The translations under genes and the position numbers were made by a program. The notes below the pieces were generated by a model that ran no database searches, was not told the DNA's origin, and was given only the letters and a program-made list of their open reading frames with translations. Below, piece after piece: positions 1-8,535 of a DNA stretch of 15,127 nt. The stretch is from Cladosporium sp. IMV 00045 (lineage: Eukaryota; Ascomycota; Dothideomycetes; Cladosporiales; Cladosporiaceae). Location: assembly GCA_001931905.2 (NCBI GenBank), contig MSJI02000261.1, positions 1-15,127 of the forward strand. The letters run 5' to 3'. The number at the start of each line of letters is the position of its first letter. Positions within the stretch are counted from its first letter, which is position 1.

Positions 1-559
1 TATCCTTGGTCTCCTGAATCGAGCTGCTGCTTCCGCCCGACACGCTCGCGATGTACTGCATGATCCGCTTCGCCGCCTCCGTCTTTCCTGCTCCCGACTC
101 GCCTGAAATGATGACACACTGGTTCTCCTTGTACGCCTTCATGTTGTAGTACGAACTCTCCGCAATCGCAAAGACGTGAGGCGGCACCTCGAGTCTGTTC
201 TTACCTTGGTAGCTGTGCAGCACCTGGTCGGTGTAGATTCCCAGGTCCCGGAAGGGGTTGACAGACACCAGCACGTGTCCGATGTAGGTGTAGATTTCGC
301 CATTCTCGAAGCGTTTCTTCAGATTGTCGTTGATCGCCTCGTTGGAGATCTTGCTGATAAGCGTGAGGTCGGACACGCCGACTTCCTTCTTCTTGCTCGT
401 TTCGTATGCGGCTTTACGGATTTGAGGTTGACCGCCTCCGCCGGCGGCTTGGGGTTGTTGGGCGGCATCCTTCTTGCGACCGGCGCGTTTTGTGACGGCC
501 TATTGGGAGGGTCAGCACGATCGGAGGGAGTACTCGAGGGTTTCTGAGACATCTACCAT
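1..559 (-). CDS. myoA: Class I myosin heavy chain, N-terminal part (partial)
   Basis: Actin-based motor of fungal endocytic patches and hyphal tips; only the start of the motor domain is in the window. Exon 1 is just the ATG (559-557). A 57-nt intron follows (556-500: donor GTAGAT, branch CTGAC, acceptor TAG), and exon 2 runs from 499 past the left edge, giving residues 1-167. The protein starts [16 protein letters not shown], a short basic, Gly/Gln-rich tail before the conserved [19 protein letters not shown]. Then come [17 protein letters not shown], the [16 protein letters not shown] stretch and the P-loop GESGAGKT (residues 134-141, bases 103-80). These match fungal myosin I closely. An uninterrupted frame from the P-loop back to the acceptor supports exon 2. 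The one-codon first exon is inferred from splice signals, the short basic N-terminus usual in the family, and A at -3. Family identity is very secure; the exact start is less so. Confidence 0.93.
500..556 (-). other. Intron separating the myosin start codon from the rest of the gene
   Basis: The intron is 57 nt. Reading the minus strand, it begins GTAGAT directly after ATG, has CTGAC 17 nt before its end and finishes AATAG. If it were retained, translation from this ATG would end after 15 codons at the TGA inside the branch-point region, so splicing is needed for any myosin to be made from this start. The donor is weaker than the GTAAGT or GTATGT seen elsewhere in the window. Confidence 0.7.
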
Positions 560-1689
560 CTTCGCCTAATTCACGAGTGATCACTGCCCGTTCACAGGAC
601 CAGTTGTTGACAGCCCACCAGGCGGCTATCCAAGGATGTCTGGTGATAGCAGACTTGGTTGATCGAAGGAGTGCTTGACAACACGGAAAAGCACAATGCG
701 CTCTCAAGAGTGGTACGGGTAGCAAAAAAAGCGAGACGCAATGGGGGGAAAGAGATGTACAGGGCTGAGTGGGATGATACACTTCTGGACGTTGTGGCCG
801 GCTGGAGAGACGATGCTGCAACGTCAGTGTACAGCGGCGTCGGCGGCACCTGCCGATCCACACTGCCTCAAGACTGCGCCACGCTTTGATGATGGGTGAG
901 TCGTCTTTTTTGTCAAAGACGCGCAAGCCATTTCAGGCATCAAAATTGATACATCTCTAACCGATTTGATATTCGTTCTCTTCTCATGCAGAAAATTTCG
1001 TTGCCTGAGATGCTCGATCCGAGTTTTAGTAAATCAGAAAGAATTGTAGACAGGTCTTCTTCATAGAGGTTCATTGATCTTGTCAATTAACACTATGCTG
1101 ATGCTCGATTCGAAGTTTAACAAATCAGAAAGAATTGTAGACAGGTCTTCTTCATACGGATTCATTGATCTTGTCAAACAACGCTATGCTGATGCTCGAT
1201 TCGAGATTTAATAAATAAGCAAGCACGATAGGAGGGTCTTCTTCATGCAATTTCCATTGATCTTCTCAAACAACTGTATACTTGTATAAAGGCGCAACGA
1301 CTAAGCTCATGCTAAAAAACATTCCATTCCCTGGGTATCTCCTAATCTCATCCATGTTCATCTCCTCCCCCTTCGAAGCGACAGTCTGCCGTGATGGCGA
1401 TGGCGCATATATTGATTTCGTCATGCTTGATCTGAACGTGACTAGATGGGTCGGCGGACAAAGCCTCGTCTCGAGAGCTGGAAGGTGACAGCATTTCGTC
1501 TCCTCGAATCGTTGATGATTGTAAAGAGCCGGCACCAGACGAAACGGTCAATGTTCCCATGCAGATTTGGGACGCCAGTGGCGGCCCGGCTCTTGTGTTG
1601 GGTTCTCGATGTTACGTCCCAAAGCGGTCTCCGCGCTGTCCTTCTAGCATCCAATCGGTCGCTCAACAATCAAGGCTTTCATCGCATGT
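560..1689. other. Intergenic region: myosin promoter and 3' flank of the PEF gene
   Basis: It lies between the myosin start (559) and the PEF stop (1690), both on the minus strand. The part next to myosin is pyrimidine-rich on the minus strand (for example the T and C runs around 720-755), as in fungal promoters and leaders. A 7-bp hairpin (902-908 with 915-921) and the 91-bp tandem repeats (1010-1282) are its visible structures. Between 1283 and 1689 I see only short overlapping open frames with no recognisable protein. Confidence 0.6.
1010..1282. repeat. Three tandem copies of a 91-bp unit
   Basis: ATGCTCGAT recurs at 1010, 1101 and 1192, exactly 91 bp apart. Units 1 and 2 are near-identical, with about ten substitutions by eye and no length change. 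They share AATCAGAAAGAATTGTAGAC, GGTCTTCTTCAT and TTCATTGATCTTGTCAA. Unit 3 keeps the GGTCTTCTTCAT and CATTGATCTT blocks but has diverged in between. Each unit opens with a small palindrome (CTCGATCCGAG, TCGATTCGA or CTCGATTCGAG). A more decayed copy may lie just upstream around 980-1009. No coding potential is seen in it. Confidence 0.9.
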
Positions 1690-3061
1690 CTAGTCTTTCT
1701 GACGCAGGATTTCTTCAAGCAGTTGGTCAGCCTCAGCACGTTCGTAGAAAGTAGAGTTTTTTCCGCCTCCAGATCTCTCAGTAGAGGCCCGTATCCGTCG
1801 TCGACGAGATCGAGTTGAAGAGGAAGAGGCTTTGCGCACCTGTAAGGAATTCCTCGCTGCAGAAATAATTTGTTAGCACTTCGTTCATGTATCACCCAAA
1901 AACCAGATGCAACTTACAAACTCAATGTAATATACCCATCCCGATCATCATCATACCGCTTGAAAACGTCCGTCATCCGCTTCAAGCTGATGCAAGCCTG
2001 CACGAACAGGTCGAAACTCAAGCCCTTCTCCCGCCCGGAAGGGTCGTCCCCTCGTCCCCGACTGTTCTTTGCGTACGTGTTGAACAGCAGCTGGACAAAC
2101 TGCGGGCTCAACCGGTAACCAAACGCCACCAACGCATCCGTGAACTCTTGCAGCGAGATGTTTCCACTCCTGTCCGTGTCGAAGCGATCGAAAAGCCCCC
2201 TCCAAGCCGACAGGAAACCCCACAGGCCGCAGAATTCGTCAAAGTTGACGGTTCCACTGCGGTCGGTGTCGAACATTCGAATCATCATTTTCACGGTGTG
2301 CGGGTCGAAGGCAGTGTAGTCGCCGTTGACGAGGGCGCGGCGAAGTTCGTTTTCGGAGAGCTGACCTGAGCGATCTTTGTCGACTTGCATGAAGAGTGAC
2401 CAGAGACCATCACGGTCATTCTGGTCGCGCGGCGGAGGGCCAACGGTAGGCGGACGCTGTTGGTGGGGAATTGGCGGGCGGTTGTGAGATCCGCTCGGTG
2501 GAGGGCCGTGGCCATAGTTTGCAGGAGGAGGTGGTGAGGCGAAAGATGGACGTTGTTGGGGAGGCGGAGCTTGGGAATATTGCGGCTGGCTATTAAATCG
2601 AGAAGGAGGAGGCTGAGGATTGGCATTCATGTTGGTGTTGTAGCGAGTCTGCTGGTCCCAGTTCTGCTGTGGTGGTGCAGGACTGGAAGAGCCATAGGAG
2701 CCCGGTATAGGGCCGGGAGACTGGAAGCCTTGGTTCGGCGGGGGTCTGCTGCTGTAGCGATCGTCTGGGCGCATATTCTGGCCCTGTTGCGGCGGCGGAG
2801 GCATGGGTTTGTTGTACTGCGGCCCTGGAGGAGGGCCGCTGTTATGGCGATTGGGGTTCATCAACTGAGCTGCTTGCTCTGGTTCAGCGTGTCTAGAAGT
2901 AGCATAACGAGTCAGCCTGGAGTCGCGTGGCCAGTGGACGTGGTGGTGAGCAGCCATAGCAGCGGAGAGGTCAAGTGAAGCGGCGAGGGTGAGTGAAAGG
3001 AGACAAATAGCACGTACGCTGGAAGGGCATCTGGGTTGTAGCCACCGCGGTTGTAGGCCAT
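1690..3061 (-). CDS. PEF1: Penta-EF-hand calcium-binding protein (ALG-2/PDCD6, peflin type)
   Basis: Cytosolic Ca2+ sensor of the PEF family, whose members dimerise and bridge membrane-traffic and repair proteins. Exons: 3061-3018, 2892-1918, 1856-1840 and 1712-1690, encoding 352 aa. Introns: 3017-2893 (GTACGT/TAG), 1917-1857 (GTAAGT/CAG) and 1839-1713 (GTGCGC/AAG), each with CTRAC. The protein starts MAYNRGGYNPDALPA. Residues 16-175 form a Pro/Gln/Gly-rich arm as in peflin. EF1 (DKDRSGQLSENE, from 186), EF2 (DTDRSGTVNFDE, from 223) and EF3 (DTDRSGNISLQE, from 253) are canonical. EF4 (about 293-318) is degenerate with a Gly/Arg-rich insert. EF5 (from 329) has Phe at loop position 12, as in the non-canonical EF5 of ALG-2. 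The last intron is the weakest call; unspliced, the frame would end at 1778 with a different tail. Confidence 0.9.
1713..1839 (-). other. Predicted last intron of the PEF gene (GTGCGC donor, AAG acceptor)
   Basis: Removing these 127 nt joins SFEEFLT to EILRQKD and a TAG stop (1692-1690), a short hydrophobic C-terminal tail like that after EF5 in ALG-2. A CTGAC branch point lies about 14 nt before the acceptor. Both splice sites are off-consensus, and no CAG or TAG acceptor exists between 1713 and 1800. An AAG acceptor is also required in the fumarate reductase gene (6093), which supports the call. Without splicing the protein ends LFLFNSISSTTDTGLY at the TGA 1780-1778. Confidence 0.65.
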
Positions 3062-4229
3062 GTTTGCTAGTACGATGCCTTTCTTCGATCCGGTTCGCCT
3101 GCGCTAACAGAGTCTATGCCTTCACACGACAGTCGGCGGCAGAGGTTTTCTAGAAACACCCTTCGAGAAGATCTCCACTAGTGCGGGCTGACTGACAGGC
3201 GCTGACTACGCAATGATGGCGCGCGCCGGAGTGGCGGAATGCGAGGTTGCGGTCTAGGGCCGGGTTGACTCGAGTGAACTCGACTCGAGATTTTGCGCGG
3301 AGACGATGATGTGGATTGTGTTTGGCGTTCGGTGGAGGCAAGGAAAACGGACTGCGCGCGCGCTCTCTCAGCTGAGTGAGTGGGCTGGTGAGGCTGGACC
3401 TGCGAGCGAAGGCTTATGACAAAGCTGGTCAGACAGCACCGGTGAAGGTTTGTGAGGCCAGAGTTTGCTGCTCTCGCTCTCGTGTTGCGTGAGCGCGGCG
3501 AAGGCAACTTGTTCGTTGTATGCGATACTTGGACTGGACTGGGGAGCGAGCAGGGATGACATGACATCGTCATGAGGGGCCACGCTGGACGGACATTTCG
3601 TGTGAAAGAGCCGGGCGGTCCATGCGGACTGGGTGCGTTAGCGCTACTATCCTTGGATGTTCGCACCGAACTGGTCGGTGCTGACTTCACTTACTGGGCG
3701 ACGCGCCTTCCAAAAAAACCGTCTCACTCGAAACTAACTACCGGAAATATACGAACAGAGGATTCCCCTGCTGGATATCCTTCTCTTAACCTGCCATTGT
3801 CTCCTCCAGCGATACGAGCATGCACATTCATCATGAGGCAGAACCTTCGGAAGGCAGCGTGCCAGGCATGACCCTTGAGGCGTTGGGCACGAAAGTATAA
3901 CCGTGCTTCGCAAGAATGAGCGCAAGCGGCTCACAGACTGGACTTCATTCAGAGACATCTGGGGACAGAAAAAGCCAAGGCAGAATACTGCTGTTGGACA
4001 CAAAACAGCAACGAGCGAAAGACGCCCATCCCACTCATCCACGCATTTCCAAGATATGAAGCTTAATTGGAGAGGTGTCTGAAGTGCAAGAAAGAAGAGA
4101 CCTGTGCTCGAGAACAAGAGATTGTAACGGTAAATTTTTCACTTTACGATTTCGCGAGAAACGTGATATAGACGCCAAATGACCCAAATTCCATCAACTC
4201 GTAAATACAAACAATATCTTTCCACCGGT
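3062..4229. other. Intergenic region: PEF promoter and 3' flank of fumarate reductase
   Basis: About 1.2 kb with no convincing gene. The PEF-proximal part carries two heat-shock-element-like modules (TTCTAGAA at 3148, TTCGAGAA at 3162) and a repeated GACTCGAG (3267 and 3282). The longest open frames here (about 170 aa on minus around 3178-3690) are Ser/Arg/Pro-rich without domain-like patterns, and I treat them as chance. The right part is the downstream flank of the gene ending at 4230. Confidence 0.5.
3148..3169. promoter_or_regulatory. Two heat-shock-element-like TTCnnGAA modules upstream of PEF
   Basis: TTCTAGAA (3148-3155) and TTCGAGAA (3162-3169) each match the paired nTTCnnGAAn half-sites bound by Hsf1. 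They lie about 90-110 nt upstream of the PEF start codon. The second module is one base out of the 5-bp register with the first, so this is not a perfect array. Function is inferred only. Confidence 0.3.
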
Positions 4230-6321
4230 CTAGTACTCCAGCGTGACCTCCTGGCCCTTCACCCTGCCAATAACAATGCCCGCCGCGTACTTGGGAATGA
4301 CCTCATCATCGTGCAGCATCTCGAACTCCTCGCTGGCGTCCTTGCCCATGTGCGAGAAGAGCGCCTGCGGGCCGCCGGGGTGCTCGTCCACCCAGTCCGT
4401 CACGTTCATGACGACGCCCTTGACCGCGATCCAGAGGTCTTCCTTCTTGTTGTGCTTGGCCACTTCTTCGAGTGTGTACTCGTCGTCGGGGACTTTGAAG
4501 TCCTTGAGGCTGTTGGGCGCGGAGACGGTGGCGGGGTCGGAGGAGTCGCCGCTGCGGCCGGAGGTGGGCATCACGGGGCCGGCGGATTGTTGGCTTTGAG
4601 CTGCTTGGCGGGGCTCGTCGGAACCGCTGGCGCCGACGCCGTTGGCCCATTCGACGGAGATCTTGCCGGGGGTGTTGGGGTCGATGTGCAAGCTGACTTG
4701 GCCCAAACGCTGGGCGGCGGTCGAGGCGCCGTTGTTCAGAACTTCCTGGAAGAGGTACTTGCTGGCGCTCTCGCCGGCGACACGACCGTAGACGACACAG
4801 CCGAGGAGGGAGGAGCCACCGAGACGGTTAGCGCCGTGGACGCCACCGGCCAGCTCACCGCAGACAAAGAGACCGTCGAAGGGCTCGCCGTTGCTGTTGA
4901 GGCATTGAGCTTGGTCGTTGATTTCGATACCACCCATGGTGAAGTGCAGCACGGGCTCCATGACGGAGACGTGGAAAGTGTCGTCAAGGTTGAAGGGGGC
5001 GTTGTGGTAGTATTTCTTGCCATGGGGGTCCTTGGCGCTGCCGTCTGCGTAGGAGTTGTAATCGGTGAAGGTCTGCTGGAGCTCCTTTTCGGTGCAGCCG
5101 ATGTCTTTGACGAGCTCCTTGCCGGTCATCTTCTTCATCAGACCACGGCCGGAGTAGTGGCGAGTGTGGAAATCGAGGACGTTTGAGGCTTTGCTGTTGA
5201 GGACGAGGCGGATGGGCCACAGTCCCTTCTCCTTCTCCTTCCAGAGCTTGTTCGAAACGTAATCACGATGCTCGAGCTCATCGGTGAAGCGCTGACCCTT
5301 GGAGTTGAGCAGCAGACCACCCTCACCACGGAGCGCCTCAGCAGCCAAAAACTTGGTCTTGGCGGTAGGGTCCTTCGGGTCGACCAGACCAGTCGGGTGG
5401 ACCTGAACGGACTCCATGTCGATGCCATTGGCACCAATGTTCATCAACATCTTGTGGCCATCACCAGTGGCGTGAGCGCCGTTGGTAGTGGAAAGGTCGA
5501 AAGTATCAGGCCTGTGCTTCTTCAAGAGCGAGTCGTTTCCGAAGTCAGCGGCGTAGCCACCGGTTGCAAGAATGACAGGGCCGTGTGCGACGGTCTCTTC
5601 GCCGTTGAAGTCGTAGGTCACACCCGTGACGTGGTTGCCCTCCCTGTTGATCTTGTTGACCTTGGCCTTCTTGATGAGTTGTACACGCTCGGGCTCCTTC
5701 TCTGCCAGCTCTTCGAAACGCTGCATGAGAGCGTAAGTGATGGCCATGCCGGGGAATTTTGCGTCGTGGCCGCGGTGCGTTCGGGGGTAAGAGTGGCCAC
5801 TGATCGAGGGTTAGCATTTGATGTGTTATGACTGGTATTCTTGACGAGACATACCCAAGTCGTGATACGAGAGTCAGATCGAGGTTGAAAACATCCTGCA
5901 GCCACTCGACGGCGGCGGCGGACTTGTATGTGAGGACCTTGATGAGGTCTGGGCGAGCCTTCTCTCTCGCCGATTTGAGGGTGTCATCGTAGAATTGCTT
6001 GACGCTGTCGGCGATCTTCTCGTCGACCTGTGTGCGGGTCAAGGCACCGTTGATACCAGAGGTGGCCTTGGTGGAGTTGCCGCCCATGAAGTCTTGGGAG
6101 ATTTGTCAGTCTTGCCTGTTGTGGGAGCGTTAAGTGTCAAGCAAAGACTCACTGTTCTTGTCGAGCAGTACGACATTGCCACCAGCAAGGTAGATAGTGT
6201 GAGCAGCGCTCAAGCCGGAAACTATTCAGTCGCCGTCAGTCCCATTGCACTCGGGATGGGAGCCATTTCCTGAGGATATTCACTTACGGCCAGCGCCGAC
6301 GACAATAACGCGAGGAGGCAT
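4230..6321 (-). CDS. OSM1: Soluble FAD-dependent fumarate reductase (OSM1/FRD1 type) fused to a cytochrome b5 domain
   Basis: Reduces fumarate to succinate using FAD, reoxidising reduced cofactors when oxygen is limiting. Exons: 6321-6288, 6221-6153, 6092-5855 and 5799-4230; 636 aa. Introns: 6287-6222 (GTAAGT/TAG), 6152-6093 (GTGAGT/AAG) and 5854-5800 (GTATGT/CAG), each with CTRAC. The N-terminal MPPRVIVVGAGLSGLSAA is the FAD Rossmann GxGxxG; MGGNSTKATSGINGA follows at the second junction. Active-site landmarks are VHPTG (His248), EALRGEGG (Arg271) and GGVHGANRLGGSSLL (His435). After a Ser/Gln/Ala-rich linker (about 500-545), residues 554-631 form a cytochrome b5 fold with HPGG (haem His587) and His610, 23 residues apart. 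No signal peptide or membrane segment is evident, so a cytosolic site is inferred. The b5 fusion occurs in filamentous fungi; yeast enzymes lack it. The start is fixed by the Rossmann motif. Confidence 0.95.
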
Positions 6322-7512
6322 GTTTGGGGTATCTCAAGAGAAAAAAAGGTAGATGGGAGTGGAAACAAAGAGGAGAGTCGTGAGGATAGAGCAGTCGGTC
6401 TGGACACAAGAGAGCGAGACGACTGGAAATAAGGAATCCCGGCCAGCAAGAAAGGCAGAAGGGCAGTCGGTCGGAAGCTTGGTGGACTGGCGCGGAGGAA
6501 AGATGCCGAGGTGGACGAGGTCGATTGTGGTCAGCGCGGTCTGTGCCCGTCTGGGGTCTGCTAAGGATGTGGAGAGGAAGTTGGTGCACGGGTGTTGGAG
6601 TTGATGTGGATTGGGGGTGGCGTGCGCGGGAAAGATTGCGCGAAGTTGCGAGTACTGAAGGAAGACGTGGTCGGCGAATGTGGGTAGATGTCTTGATATA
6701 TCTGGATTGCTACTAGCCAAGCACTGCTCAGTCACCTGGTATCGATTTCGGTGTGTGTATCATGTTTCTCTCTCACGTTTCTGTCCATGGGCCGAGGCGT
6801 TCACATGCCAGCCAGCGGGAACAGCTGAAGGGATTACGCCTCACATGACTGGCTCGGTGGTCACAGGGCATCACTCGCGGCCAGGCACTGCGGGGATGCG
6901 ACGAGAGATTCTCTCGGTCGACAGCATGTGAAAACCTGGAGACTCGTCTATGCCTCTTCTGGCTAATGATGACCTCAAGTGTTCAGGAGGTTCTTTTCCC
7001 TTGGTATTTTGCATCCTGATTGCTATGGATATCGCATGATTTCTCTCTCGCAGTAACGCTTCACTTGCGCAGCCCGTTTAACGCGCGGAAAGAACTGCCG
7101 CGGGTGCTCTTGCCGTCTCTCGCAGACCAGACGCCGACTCGGAGGTCATTCGCCGAGAATGCCGACTGGAGGTCTTTGCTCTCTGATCATATAGCCTTCT
7201 TCCACGAGAATGTCTCCAGGTCGCTATATCATTATCGCGATGTCCTTCAACTTTTCCATGGACGCGTGGAAGACATGAATGCATTTTCATTATGGTATAT
7301 CACCAGAAGAAAGAACAGTTTCTCCAACGCAAAACAACTGGTCCTCGCTGTTTCCCTCCAACCTCGATCACACAACTCGGCCAGGTGCAACTTTCGCGCT
7401 GTCATGGTCTTCTGGTTACCCAGCACGCATTCAACACCCCAGTTCAGTATTCCCCATGATAAGGAACCAAGTCTTGAACGTCAGGTCAAGCCTCATCGCT
7501 CCATTTGCCCCT
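6322..7512. other. Intergenic region: fumarate reductase promoter and 3' flank of the hypothetical gene
   Basis: About 1.2 kb. Just upstream of the fumarate reductase start the minus strand is rich in C and T (complement of 6335-6480), as in fungal 5' leaders. A plus-strand open frame at 7020-7544 (174 aa) has no recognisable motif and overlaps the next gene's end, so I do not call it. Nothing else is seen. Confidence 0.5.
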
Positions 7513-8294
7513 TCACCACATTCGTGATGGTAGACCTGCCTTGAGCAGCTCGTCCATCTCCTGCTTGCTGTGCTCAAACCCACCCTCACGCGACCACGTA
7601 GTCTTTAAAACGCAGACTTCCTCCGCAGACTGCCATCCCACAAACTTCGAAGTCGAAAAAGTAATATCCATCTTAGTCAGCTTCGGAAGATTGGCCAGCG
7701 ATTTCAGATTGTTGACAGTCCTCCTCGAGCACTCGAAGAAAACGCAGGGGCACTTGGCAGAGACATGCACATCTTCAAGGTGGGAGAATAGACTGAGGTG
7801 CTCAGAGAGCACGAGAATGATGCCCTGACACTGATATTTTTCGTGGCACGACCCATACTGAACGCAGGTACAGGACTCGCGCAGATCGAGGACCACCTCT
7901 ACTCTAGACGGTTGGGGCAAGGGTGACGGCCAGATCCTGTTGCATCCGTAGTAGTATGGGGAAATTCGAGACCTTCGAGACGCAGCAAGCTGCCTCTGGG
8001 GGAAGTCCGGTCGTCGTACTCGGTCCTGAACTGGCGGGACACCAAACGGAGAGTTGGATCGGAGGTTTTGTAGCGCCACCTCCATCCATCGACCCTGGGC
8101 CCTCTTTCTGGACGCAGGAGGTCGTAGATGTCATCACGCAGCTCTCGCGGGAGGTCGAAGAAGTTCTTTGCTTTGTTGGTAGGAGGCGCGGACTCTGGCG
8201 TGGTCGTCGTAAGTGCTTGTAATGGGGATGCGCCTGTCATCATGATGGGCGTAGGCGATGAAGCAAGTTGAGAGATCGATGGAGAGGAGAGCAA
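7513..8294 (-). CDS. Hypothetical protein with LPRELRD...LRLVSRQF signature; reading frame disrupted
   Basis: Not assignable to a named function. The first frame (from 8294) reads a Ser/Thr/Pro-rich leader, then NFFDLPRELRDDIYDLL (residues 44-60) and LRLVSRQFRTEYDDR (82-96). This is the pattern of the many small ascomycete F-box-like proteins of unknown role. It stops at the TAG 7901-7899. A second frame continues at once (VVLDLRESCTC...) to the TGA at 7515-7513. It carries clustered cysteines (CxC-x5-C-x5-C, then CPC-x4-C) and LANLPKLTKMDITF-like leucine-rich segments. The break sits on a tandem CTCTA CTCTA (7897-7906). Counting one copy only, the frame is continuous (258 codons). An alternative 83-nt intron (8019-7937, GTACGA/CAG) would also restore frame but lacks the CTRAC branch point found in every other intron here. 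So it is a frameshifted gene, an assembly error, or a weakly spliced gene. The start could also be Met18 or Met19. Confidence 0.65.
7897..7906. repeat. 5-bp tandem duplication at the frame break (CTCTA x2)
   Basis: On the coding (minus) strand it reads TAGAGTAGAG. The in-frame TAG that stops the upstream half of the hypothetical gene is created inside this duplication. A 5-bp gain shifts the frame by exactly the amount needed to separate the two coding halves. Confidence 0.7.
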
Positions 8295-8535
8295 AAGAAG
8301 CGAATTGTATGCATATGTAGGCAGTGGAGGTGTTATGTGTGTCTCGAGTGCGGTGAAGGCACCTCGTTTAGTGAATTCACTTTATGTGTAGGTACCTACT
8401 TAACTATGGTGACTTTTCGTTCTCGAGTAAATGCTTGCGACATTCACTGCCGACAGAGAAGTGAATGCTGATCGAGTCAGTCTTTCAGAAAACACAACTT
8501 CTTCCGCCTCATCAATTTACTCCCCTCTCACCACC

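Noticed and set aside
902..921. Hairpin CGTCTTT/AAAGACG as a terminator
   Set aside because: It sits in the upstream region of the myosin gene of a eukaryote, where such terminators do not apply; 7 bp in AT-rich DNA can arise by chance.
4179..5186. 335-codon plus-strand open frame
   Set aside because: It is antisense to the long fumarate reductase/cytochrome b5 exon. It is Val/Gly/Ala-rich in the way expected from reading GC-rich third positions backwards, and shows no domain.
5268..5831. 187-codon plus-strand open frame
   Set aside because: Also antisense to the fumarate reductase gene and without recognisable motifs.
7020..7544. 174-codon plus-strand frame
   Set aside because: No recognisable motif; it overlaps the end of the minus-strand hypothetical gene and has no partner exons.
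7937..8019. Possible 83-nt intron in the hypothetical gene
   Set aside because: It would restore frame, but has no CTRAC branch point, is GC-rich and removes family-like sequence. Kept only as an alternative to the duplication frameshift.
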